64,000 bases of DNA, from assembly GCF_002205675.1 (NCBI RefSeq), contig NZ_NISK01000001.1:553054-617053 (forward strand), written 5' to 3'. Position 1 is the first letter of the stretch. Every line of letters begins with the position of its first letter. The notes under the pieces are model-generated. The model saw only the letters and a program-made list of their open reading frames with translations. It ran no database searches and had not been told where the DNA came from. The stretch is from Sphingopyxis bauzanensis. GTDB taxonomy: Bacteria > Pseudomonadota > Alphaproteobacteria > Sphingomonadales > Sphingomonadaceae. Both the position numbers and the translations under genes were made by a program. Positions 36,638 to 44,631 of the stretch are shown in pieces.

Positions 36638-39472
36638 GTGATCCGCGCGGCGCTGACCCGATCGAAACCGGCGATCCTTGCCGGACTGGCGCTGGTGGGA
36701 CTGGTTCCCGCTGGCGCTCAGGCCGTTGATAAAGCGCCGGTTTCGCTGGCGGCCGACAGCTGGGCGCCGAACGAAGACGACAGCTGGCTGTTCGACATGC
36801 GGTCGGGGCAATATCAGCTCGGCGACGGGGTGCGCGGGTACCAGACGCCGCAGGGGATTTGCGCCGACCTGGCCGACGTCGTGCTCGCGCTCGACCTGGC
36901 GGTGCGTGTCGACAAGAAGTTGCGCCGCGCAACCGGTTGGGTGTTCGACGAGCGACGCAGTCTGACGATCGACCGTGATGCGGGTGAAGTGCGCGCGGGC
37001 AGCCAGAGTTTCCGGCTCTCCGCATCGATGATCCGCGACACGCCTGCGGGCTGGTGCGTCGATCTCGATAGTTTGAACGACTGGCTGGGGGTGCCAATCG
37101 TCGCCGATCTGTCGAACGCGGTGCTGCGAATCGAATCGAAGGATAAGCTGCCGTTCCAGCTCGCCGCCGAACGGCGCGCGCGCGCGGCGGGGATCGGGCC
37201 GCAGGCGAAATTCGACCTCGCCAGCCTGCCGCAGGCGTCGCGGCCGTATCAGGCGTGGGCGACGCCGTCGGTCGATGTCGTCGCATCGGCGGGGTTCGTG
37301 TCGGACAAGCGCGGCGGTTCCTATATCCAGGGGCGCTACGAGGTTTTTGCGGCAGGCGAGGTGCTGGGGCAGAGTTTCGACGCGCGGCTGTCGTCTGACA
37401 ATGAAGGGGTGCCCGACAGCCTGCGGATGCGGCTGTATCGCACCGATCCCGAAGGGCGACTGCTCGGGCCGCTGAAGGCGACGCATTATGCGGTCGGCGA
37501 TGTCAGCCTGCTGTCGACCGGTGCGGTCGCGTCCTCGGCGCCCGGACGCGGCGCGGTGGTAACCAATCGCCCGATCGAACGCCCCGACAGTTTCGACAAA
37601 ACGACCTTCCGCGGCGATCTGCCGTCCGGGTGGGACGCCGAACTCTATCGCAATGGTCAATTGCTGGCGTTCACCAGCCCCAATGGCGACGGTCGCTATG
37701 AATTTCTCGACGTACCGCTGCAATATGGATCAAACCGCTTCGAAATCGTGCTTTATGGTCCGCAGGGCCAAATCCGGCGCGAAATCAAACAGGTGCAGGT
37801 GGGGATGGATTCGATCCCGCCCCAGCAGACCTGGTATTGGGCGGGGTTCGCGCAGGAAAATGCGGACCTGATCGAGTTCGGCGGTCGGCGGCGTGGGCCG
37901 TTCCGGCGCGGCTGGCGCGGGACGCTGGGGATCGAGCGTGGGCTCGATACGCGCACGTCGGTCGCGGCTTATGCCCACAGCCTGATGATCGAGGACGTCC
38001 GGCGCAATTATGCCGAGGTGGCGCTGCGCCGCTCGATCGGACCGACCTTGCTCGAAGTGGGCGCCTCCCAAGCCGACGATGGCGGTGGCGCGGTGCGCGC
38101 GAGTTGGCTCGCGGCGTTCGGCGAAACCTATGTCCGCGCCGATGCGATGCGCGGCTGGAACGATTTTGTTTCGGACCGTTTTATAAGAAATATCAACGGT
38201 CTCTATTCGATCTCGGTCGATCAATCGGTCAAATTGGGGCAGGCCGTGCTGCCGCTGCACTTCGATGTTCGTCATATCGAACGACGGTCGGGGATCGATA
38301 GTATCGAGGCCAGCGCACGCGCGTCGGCGAGTTTCCGGGCGCTGACCTTTACCGGCCAGCTTGACTGGAGCCGCACCAAGGCGCCGATCGGCCCAGACCC
38401 GCCCGACAATCTGACCGCCAGCCTGCTCGCCAATGCCCGGATCGGGCGCGTCCGCCTGCGTGGTGAGGCGCGCTTTGCGCTGTCGGGCGACAGCAGCGAT
38501 ACGCGCGTGGCGCTGGTCGGCGAATGGGCGGGCGCCGGACGATCTGGGGGCGACGCCGAATGGCGCGCCGAGCTGGGCTATGATCGCGGGCTCGAACGCG
38601 CGCGCGTTGGCGCTGGATATACACGCCGTTTCAATCACTTGCAGCTGAGCGGCTTTGGCGAAGTGGCGAGCGATGGTTCGCTCGCGGCGTCGCTGTCGCT
38701 CGCCTTCAGCCTGGGACCAAAGCCGAACGGGGGCTGGCGCGTCTCGAGCGAAAAGCTCGCAAGCCGCGGCCAGGTGATCGCCGACGTGTGGATGGACGAT
38801 AATGGCGATGGCGTCCGCCAGCCGAGCGAAGCGGCGCTGGCGGGGGTGCCGCTGACCGCTGGCCATGCCTATATCGAGCAAGCGACCGGCAAGGATGGTC
38901 AGGGGGCGATCGACGGGCTTGAACCATTTCGCCCAGTGCTGATCGGCATCGACGCCGGCAGCTTGCCAGATCCCTATGTTCAGCCCGCACGGCCGGGCGT
39001 GGTGGTCACGCCGCGGCCCGGCGTCGCGACGCGAGTTGCTTTGCCGATGGTTGCGGCAGGCGAGATCGAGGGGACGCTGCGCCGCGATGGCGGCAACCCG
39101 GTCGAGGGGCTGAGCCTCGAGCTGATCGACGCCGAAGGGCGCGTGCGCGCCACGACGCTGACCGAGTTCGACGGCTATTTCCTTTTCGAAAGCGTCGCTT
39201 ACGGGCGCTACACGGTGCGGCTGGGCAAGGCGTCGGCGGCGACGCTGCGGCTTGATGGCGGCTTTGCGATCGCCGCGGTGCCGGGCACGGCAACGCCGCG
39301 GGTGCGGCTGGGCACGCTGGCGCTGCAGCCGCTGCGGCGCGATGTGGCGGTTCAGGATGAAGCGGCGACGGGCGCGGGCAATGGCGCGCGCGGGCCGCCG
39401 GGGGCATCGCCCGATGGCGAAGCAGCCTTGGTGGATTTGACCGTATTGCCCGGCGCCATCCGACGCGAATAA
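36638..39472 (+). CDS. Outer-membrane fimbrial usher-like protein
   Basis: A large outer-membrane assembly platform of 944 residues from GTG 36638. The signal peptide ends near GAQAVDKA. An N-terminal domain with GVRGYQTPQGICADLADVV resembles usher N-domains. A long beta-barrel region with GSNRFEIVLYGPQGQIRREI, typical of the usher plug and strand region, follows. The C-terminal third has DVWMDDNGDGVRQPSEAALA and IEGTLRRDGGNPVEGLSLEL, which are carboxypeptidase-regulatory-like beta-sandwich repeats. These are longer than in classical FimD. It lies directly after the chaperone gene. Confidence 0.82.
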   Translation: MIRAALTRSKPAILAGLALVGLVPAGAQAVDKAPVSLAADSWAPNEDDSWLFDMRSGQYQLGDGVRGYQTPQGICADLADVVLALDLAVRVDKKLRRATGWVFDERRSLTIDRDAGEVRAGSQSFRLSASMIRDTPAGWCVDLDSLNDWLGVPIVADLSNAVLRIESKDKLPFQLAAERRARAAGIGPQAKFDLASLPQASRPYQAWATPSVDVVASAGFVSDKRGGSYIQGRYEVFAAGEVLGQSFDARLSSDNEGVPDSLRMRLYRTDPEGRLLGPLKATHYAVGDVSLLSTGAVASSAPGRGAVVTNRPIERPDSFDKTTFRGDLPSGWDAELYRNGQLLAFTSPNGDGRYEFLDVPLQYGSNRFEIVLYGPQGQIRREIKQVQVGMDSIPPQQTWYWAGFAQENADLIEFGGRRRGPFRRGWRGTLGIERGLDTRTSVAAYAHSLMIEDVRRNYAEVALRRSIGPTLLEVGASQADDGGGAVRASWLAAFGETYVRADAMRGWNDFVSDRFIRNINGLYSISVDQSVKLGQAVLPLHFDVRHIERRSGIDSIEASARASASFRALTFTGQLDWSRTKAPIGPDPPDNLTASLLANARIGRVRLRGEARFALSGDSSDTRVALVGEWAGAGRSGGDAEWRAELGYDRGLERARVGAGYTRRFNHLQLSGFGEVASDGSLAASLSLAFSLGPKPNGGWRVSSEKLASRGQVIADVWMDDNGDGVRQPSEAALAGVPLTAGHAYIEQATGKDGQGAIDGLEPFRPVLIGIDAGSLPDPYVQPARPGVVVTPRPGVATRVALPMVAAGEIEGTLRRDGGNPVEGLSLELIDAEGRVRATTLTEFDGYFLFESVAYGRYTVRLGKASAATLRLDGGFAIAAVPGTATPRVRLGTLALQPLRRDVAVQDEAATGAGNGARGPPGASPDGEAALVDLTVLPGAIRRE

Positions 39473-39534
39473 GATATAAAGAAATCTTTATATCCTTGTT
39501 GACATGGCCACCGGTAGCGCTAGGTTGGCGATCG

Positions 39535-39710
39535 TCGAGGTTCTTTGCGTCGCCGCGCGGCGTAAAGCTAAGACGGGAAGCCGGTTAAAAACCGGCGCTG
39601 CCCCCGCAACTGTAAGCGGTGAGCGGCGGTCGATACGTGTCACTGGTTCGCAAGGAACCGGGAAGGCCAGGCTGCCGTGCTGATCCGTGAGCCAGGAGAC
39701 CTGCCTCGTC
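39535..39710 (+). ncRNA. Cobalamin riboswitch upstream of metE
   Basis: This is an adenosylcobalamin-type riboswitch. Conserved elements are in order: AAGACGGGAAGCCGGTT, the CGCTGCCCCCGCAACTGT core, the GGGAAGGCCAGGC segment and the B12 box GAGCCAGGAGACCTGCC near 39690-39705. It controls metE, as expected for a B12-independent enzyme that becomes dispensable when cobalamin is present. Ends are approximate. Confidence 0.95.
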
Positions 39711-39813
39711 AGATACGTCCTCCGGCGGGGTGTCCGGTCAGGTCGCATGCATGGCTGCGCCCGACCCTTGCTTCGCGGGCGCGGAGCACCGTGTTTGTGC
39801 GTCTGCCTGTCGC

Positions 39814-39831
39814 CCTTGCCCTTTTGCAAGG
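39814..39831 (+). promoter_or_regulatory. Hairpin containing the metE Shine-Dalgarno
   Basis: CCTTGC (39814-39819) pairs with GCAAGG (39826-39831) around a 6-base loop. The right arm includes AAGG, the ribosome-binding site 8 bases before the metE ATG. It is a candidate expression platform: this hairpin could form when cobalamin binds the riboswitch and block translation. Confidence 0.5.
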
Positions 39832-39839
39832 TGCCAAAC

Positions 39840-42152
39840 ATGACTGTCAGCGTCGCCACCCTCGGCTTTCCCCGTATCGGCCTTCGCCGCGAACTCAAAT
39901 TCGCGCTTGAAAACTATTGGTCCGGCAAGTCGTCCCTCGCCGCGCTGCAAACCGCCGCGTCGGCTCTCCGCGTGGCGGGCTGGGCGCGGCAGAAGGCGCT
40001 GGGCGCCGATATCCTGCCCTCGAACGACTTCTCGCTCTACGACCATGTTCTCGACACCAGCGCGCTGATTGGAGCGGTTCCGGCGCGCTACGACTGGTCC
40101 GGCGACACCGTCGAGGCCGACACCTATTTCGCGATGGCACGCGGCGCACAGGGGCCGTCGGCTTGTGGCCACAGTCACGACACCACCGCGCAGGAAATGA
40201 CCAAATGGTTCGACACCAATTATCATTTCATCGTCCCCGAACTCACCGCGGGTCAGACCTTCAAAATCGCCTCGACCAAGATTTTCGATGAATTTGCGGA
40301 AGCGAAGGCGCTCGGCTACGCAACCCGCCCCGTCCTGCTTGGCCCGGTCAGCTATCTGATGCTTGCCAAGGGCAAAGCGGTCGAGCCGCTCGCGTTGCTG
40401 CCGCAACTGCTCGACGTTTACGCCGAAATCCTGTCGCGTCTCGCCAAACTGGGTGCCGAGTGGGTCCAGATTGACGAGCCGTGCCTCGTGCTCGACCTGT
40501 CCGACCAACAGCGCACCGCGTTCGAGCGCGCTTACGCCCGCCTCGCCACCCGCGGTCCAAAGCTGATGCTCACGACCTATTTTGGCGGCCTCGGTGACAA
40601 TCTCGACCTGGTTGCCGACCTGCCGGTCCACGGCCTGCACCTCGATCTTGTCCGTGCCCCGGATCAGCTCGAACCCGCGCTGGCGAAGCTACAGCCGCAC
40701 GTGCTGCTCTCGCTTGGCATCATCGACGGGCGCAATGTCTGGCGCGCCAACCTTCCCGATCTTTACTGGCGTTTCAAGGACCTGGCCGGAAAACGCGACC
40801 TGATCCTCGCACCGAGCTGCTCGCTGCTTCACGTTCCCGTCGATCTCGCGCTCGAAACCGCGCTTGATCCCGAGATTGCCCAATGGCTGGCCTTTGCGGC
40901 GCAAAAGATCGAAGAACTCGCCGCGCTCGCCAGGGCGCTGAACGAGGGCGAGGACGCCAGTTTTGTCGCCTTTTCGGCCTCGCGCATCGCTGCGGTTGCG
41001 CGGCAGACCTCGCCCAGGATCCACGATCCCGCCGTCGCCGCGCGCCTCGCCGCGCTCGATGACGCCGCGACACACCGCGCCTCGCCCTTCGCCGCGCGTC
41101 GCGACGCGCAGCAGGATCGTCTTGCGCTTCCCGCCTACCCGACCACGACGATCGGCTCGTTCCCGCAGACCCCCGAGGTCCGCAAAGCGCGTGCCGCCTT
41201 TATCAAGGGCGAGATCGACGCCGCCGCCTATGACCAATATCTGCGCGTCGAAACACGCGCTGCGGTCAAATGGCAGGAGGACATCGGCCTCGACGTCCTT
41301 GTCCACGGCGAGTTCGAGCGCAACGACATGGTGCAGTATTTCGGCGAGCAGCTGCCGGGCTTCGCCTTCACCCGCGCGGGCTGGGTGCAAAGCTATGGCT
41401 CGCGCTGCGTCCGCCCACCGATCCTCTACGGTGACGTCTCGCGTCCCGCACCCATGACGGTCGCGTGGTGGCGCTACGCGCAGGACCAGACCGACTTGCC
41501 CGTTAAGGGCATGCTCACCGGCCCCGTCACCATCCTCAACTGGTCGTTCGTCCGCGACGACCAGACCCGCGCGGCGAGCTGCCGCCAGATTGCGCTGGCG
41601 ATCCGCGACGAGGTACGGGATCTGGAGGCAGCCGGTGCCGCGATCATCCAGATTGACGAGGCGGCACTGCGCGAAGGCCTGCCGCTGCGCCGCGCCGAAT
41701 GGCAGCCGTATCTGGACTGGGCGGTCGAATGCTTTCGCGTTGCTTCGTCGGGCGTGCGCGACGACACGCAGATTCACACGCATATGTGCTATTCGGAGTT
41801 CAACGACATCATCAGCGCGATCGGCGCGATGGACGCCGACGTCATCTCGATCGAGACCGCGCGCTCGCAGATGGAGCTGCTCGACGCCTTCGCCTCCTAC
41901 GCTTATCCGAACGAGGTCGGCCCGGGTGTCTATGACATCCACAGTCCGCGAATCCCCGCCGAACGCGAGATGACCGACCTGCTGACGCTGGCGGGCAAAC
42001 ATTTGCCGCCGCAGCAAATCTGGGTGAACCCCGATTGCGGGCTCAAAACGCGCAAATGGGACGAGGTGCGCCCGGCATTGGTGGCGATGGTCGCGGCGGC
42101 TAAATCCATGCGTAACAGCGCCCGCATCAAGGAGGCTAATGATGCAAACTGA
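39840..42152 (+). CDS. metE: Cobalamin-independent methionine synthase
   Basis: MetE transfers a methyl group from 5-methyltetrahydropteroyltri-glutamate to homocysteine. The product is 770 residues from ATG 39840 (MTVSVATLGFPRIGLRREL). An open frame starts earlier, but inside the riboswitch. C-terminal zinc and substrate motifs are visible: TIGSFPQTPEVRKAR, VHGEFERNDMVQYFGE, IHTHMCYSEFNDII (zinc-binding His and Cys) and QIWVNPDCGLKTRKW (zinc-binding Cys). Controlled by a cobalamin riboswitch. Its end overlaps the thioesterase gene by 11 bases. Confidence 0.98.
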   Translation: MTVSVATLGFPRIGLRRELKFALENYWSGKSSLAALQTAASALRVAGWARQKALGADILPSNDFSLYDHVLDTSALIGAVPARYDWSGDTVEADTYFAMARGAQGPSACGHSHDTTAQEMTKWFDTNYHFIVPELTAGQTFKIASTKIFDEFAEAKALGYATRPVLLGPVSYLMLAKGKAVEPLALLPQLLDVYAEILSRLAKLGAEWVQIDEPCLVLDLSDQQRTAFERAYARLATRGPKLMLTTYFGGLGDNLDLVADLPVHGLHLDLVRAPDQLEPALAKLQPHVLLSLGIIDGRNVWRANLPDLYWRFKDLAGKRDLILAPSCSLLHVPVDLALETALDPEIAQWLAFAAQKIEELAALARALNEGEDASFVAFSASRIAAVARQTSPRIHDPAVAARLAALDDAATHRASPFAARRDAQQDRLALPAYPTTTIGSFPQTPEVRKARAAFIKGEIDAAAYDQYLRVETRAAVKWQEDIGLDVLVHGEFERNDMVQYFGEQLPGFAFTRAGWVQSYGSRCVRPPILYGDVSRPAPMTVAWWRYAQDQTDLPVKGMLTGPVTILNWSFVRDDQTRAASCRQIALAIRDEVRDLEAAGAAIIQIDEAALREGLPLRRAEWQPYLDWAVECFRVASSGVRDDTQIHTHMCYSEFNDIISAIGAMDADVISIETARSQMELLDAFASYAYPNEVGPGVYDIHSPRIPAEREMTDLLTLAGKHLPPQQIWVNPDCGLKTRKWDEVRPALVAMVAAAKSMRNSARIKEANDAN

Positions 42153-42540
42153 ACCCAGGATACCCGACGGCCAGCCGGCGGTGCGCGTCACGGCGATGCC
42201 CGCCAATGCCAATGTCTATGGCGACATTTTCGGCGGCTGGCTGATGGCGCAGATGGACCTGGCGGCTTCGTCGGTGGCGTCGCGCCACGCACGCGGCCGT
42301 GCGGTGACGATTTCGGTGGAAGGCATGACCTTCCACCGTCCGGTCTTTGTTGGCGACGAGGTTTCGGTATTCGCCCGTCTTGCCAAGGTCGGGCGCACGT
42401 CGATGCACGTCGAGGTCGAAGCGTGGTCACGTGACCGCCACGCCGACGAGGATAACCGGGTCACCCAGGCGGTGTTCATTTTCGTCGCAGTGGGGCCGGA
42501 CCGGCGACCACGGGCGGTGACCCCCCTCGTCGCCGTTTAG
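42142..42540 (+). CDS. Acyl-CoA thioesterase, hotdog fold (YciA-like)
   Basis: A hotdog-fold acyl-CoA hydrolase of 132 residues. AMPANANVYGDIFGGWLMAQ is the YciA-type signature with the conserved Asp and Gly residues, followed by ASSVASRHARGRAVTISVEG and FHRPVFVGDEVSVFARL. The ribosome-binding site AAGGAGG lies 6 bases before ATG 42142, preferred over ATG 42139. It overlaps the metE end. Its biological substrate is unknown. Confidence 0.9.
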   Translation: MQTEPRIPDGQPAVRVTAMPANANVYGDIFGGWLMAQMDLAASSVASRHARGRAVTISVEGMTFHRPVFVGDEVSVFARLAKVGRTSMHVEVEAWSRDRHADEDNRVTQAVFIFVAVGPDRRPRAVTPLVAV

Positions 42541-42635
42541 CCAGCGGCATATTCAGAAGGCCAAATTAACCACTTTTTATCCATGATTGGCCACAGCGGA
42601 GGGGAGCATGAATTTGCCTGTGGGGAAGTCAATCA

Positions 42636-44174
42636 ATGTCCAATCGATCCGGTTCGCCGAAAAACCGTCCGACCAGCGCCGATGTTGCCATCATTGGCGC
42701 CGGACCGGCCGGGTTGACCGCGGCCTATCAGTTGACCCAGCAGGGGTACCGCGTGACGGTGATCGAAAAGGATCCGGTCTATGTCGGCGGCATCAGCCGC
42801 ACGGTCGAGCATGAAGGCTTTCGCTTCGACATCGGCGGCCATCGTTTTTTCTCGAAAAGCCGCGAAGTCGTCGACCTGTGGAACGAGATCCTTCCCGACG
42901 ATTTCATCGAGCGCCCGCGGATGAGCCGCATCTATTACGAGGGCAAATTTTATAGTTATCCGCTGCGCGCGTTCGAGGCGCTGTGGAATCTGGGCGTCGT
43001 CCGCTCGACTTTGTGCATGGTGAGCTACGCCAAGGCGAAGCTGTTGCCGAACAAACAGGTTCGCAGCTTCGAGGATTGGACGATCAACCAGTTCGGGCAG
43101 AAGCTCTATTCGATCTTCTTCAAAACCTACACCGAGAAGGTGTGGGGCATGCCGTGCGACGAAATGTCGGCCGACTGGGCGGCGCAGCGCATCAAGGGGC
43201 TTTCGCTCGGTGGCGCCGTGCTCGACGGGTTCAAGCGCAGCCTGGGGCTCAACAAGCGTCCGAATGACGGCATGGCGACCAAGACCTTGCTCGAAACCTT
43301 TCGTTATCCCCGGCTGGGCCCGGGCATGATGTGGGACGCGACGCGCGACAAGGTCGTTGCGGGCGGCAACCATGTGCTGATGGCGCATAGTTTCAAGCAG
43401 CTGACACAGGATCAGGTGAGCGGCCGCTGGCGGCTGACCGCGAACGGTCCCGACGGCGACGTTGTGATCGACGCGGCGCATGTGATCAGCTCGGCGCCGA
43501 TGCGCGAGCTGGCGGCGCGTATCCATCCGCTGCCCGCCTGCGCGCTGAATGCCGCGCCGAAGCTGAAATATCGCGACTTTTTGACCGTCGCGCTGAAAAT
43601 CCGGTCGGAGGATCTGTTCCCCGACAACTGGATCTATATCCACGACAGCAAGGTGCAGGTCGGCCGGGTGCAGAATTTCCGCAGCTGGTCGCCCGAAATG
43701 GTCCCCGATCCGGAGCTCGCGTGCGTCGGGCTCGAATATTTCTGTTTCGAAGGCGACGGGCTGTGGGCGTCGAGCGATGACGATCTGATTGCGCTGGCGA
43801 CGAAGGAAATGGCGATCCTTGGCCTTTGCGATCCCAAGGACGTCGTTGGCGGCGCGGTGGTGCGGCAGGAAAAGGCCTATCCGGTCTATGACGATGATTA
43901 TGCCGCGCATGTCGAGACGATGCGGTCCGAGCTGGAAGCGCGCTATGCGACGCTGCACATGGTCGGGCGCAACGGCATGCACCGCTATAACAACCAGGAT
44001 CATGCGATGATGACCGCGATGCTGACGGTGCGCAATATCGTCGCGGGCGAGCGGGTCTATGACATCTGGGGCGTCAATGAGGACGCCGAATATCATGAGA
44101 GCGGTACCGAGGGGGAACAGGCGGCGCTGGCGTCGGTCCGCGAAGTTCCCGCGCGCGTGACGAAGGCCGCCTGA
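42636..44174 (+). CDS. FAD-dependent oxidoreductase, UDP-galactopyranose mutase-like
   Basis: A flavoprotein of 512 residues related to UDP-galactopyranose mutase and protoporphyrinogen oxidase-like enzymes. VAIIGAGPAGLTAAYQLTQQ is the FAD-binding motif. EHEGFRFDIGGHRFFSKS is the conserved second motif. FFKTYTEKVWGMPCDEMSAD and GRNGMHRYNNQDHAMMTAM match the C-terminal sugar and flavin-binding region. It is longer than classical Glf (about 370-390). It precedes GtrA and a GT-C-like gene, which suggests a role in a nucleotide-sugar or polyprenyl-sugar step. The function is inferred. Confidence 0.8.
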   Translation: MSNRSGSPKNRPTSADVAIIGAGPAGLTAAYQLTQQGYRVTVIEKDPVYVGGISRTVEHEGFRFDIGGHRFFSKSREVVDLWNEILPDDFIERPRMSRIYYEGKFYSYPLRAFEALWNLGVVRSTLCMVSYAKAKLLPNKQVRSFEDWTINQFGQKLYSIFFKTYTEKVWGMPCDEMSADWAAQRIKGLSLGGAVLDGFKRSLGLNKRPNDGMATKTLLETFRYPRLGPGMMWDATRDKVVAGGNHVLMAHSFKQLTQDQVSGRWRLTANGPDGDVVIDAAHVISSAPMRELAARIHPLPACALNAAPKLKYRDFLTVALKIRSEDLFPDNWIYIHDSKVQVGRVQNFRSWSPEMVPDPELACVGLEYFCFEGDGLWASSDDDLIALATKEMAILGLCDPKDVVGGAVVRQEKAYPVYDDDYAAHVETMRSELEARYATLHMVGRNGMHRYNNQDHAMMTAMLTVRNIVAGERVYDIWGVNEDAEYHESGTEGEQAALASVREVPARVTKAA

Positions 44175-44199
44175 GGGCGCTGGCCGGAGGCGCTTTGCC

Positions 44200-44631
44200 A
44201 TGCTCCCCGTCACCAGATTGATCGGATCGATCCGGCGAGGCGAAATTCGCTGGCTGAACTATCTGCTCGCCAGCGTGCTCGCGCTGGGGAGCGACGCGGC
44301 GCTGTTCCTGCTGCTGCTCGATTCGGGGCTGGCGCCGATGCCGGCGTCGGCGGTCGGTTATTGCGCCGGCATCCTCGTCCATTGGCTGGTTTCGAGCCGG
44401 CTTGTCTTTGCCGACGGCGCCGCGGCGCGCGGCACGGGTGAGCGGCACCGCCAGAAGATGTTGTTCGTCGGGTCGGCGCTGGTCGGTCTTGCCGTCACTA
44501 CGGCGATCGTCGGCACCGGCAGCGCGTTCGGGTTCGACCCGCGACTCGCCAAGCTGGGGGCGATCGTCGTCAGTTTCCAGACCACCTATCTGCTCCGCCG
44601 CCATATCGTTTTCCGGGCCGCGGCAACGTGA
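44200..44631 (+). CDS. GtrA-like integral membrane protein
   Basis: A 143-residue membrane protein with about four helices, GtrA family. GtrA proteins are thought to move polyprenyl-phosphate-linked sugars across the inner membrane or to support such transfer. EIRWLNYLLASVLALGSDAA, VGYCAGILVHWLVSSRLVF and AKLGAIVVSFQTTYLLRRHI match the family pattern. It lies 25 bp after the flavoprotein gene and overlaps the next gene (GTGA), so all three probably form one operon. Confidence 0.87.
   Translation: MLPVTRLIGSIRRGEIRWLNYLLASVLALGSDAALFLLLLDSGLAPMPASAVGYCAGILVHWLVSSRLVFADGAAARGTGERHRQKMLFVGSALVGLAVTTAIVGTGSAFGFDPRLAKLGAIVVSFQTTYLLRRHIVFRAAAT

Noticed and set aside
35960-37723. Minus-strand open frame of 587 codons under the chaperone and usher genes
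   Set aside because: It crosses two well-supported plus-strand genes, with a composition typical of antisense frames.
42541-42635. TTTATCCATGATTGGCCACAG as a second DnaA-box region
   Set aside because: Neither half is a convincing box; it is a single weak match before an unrelated gene.
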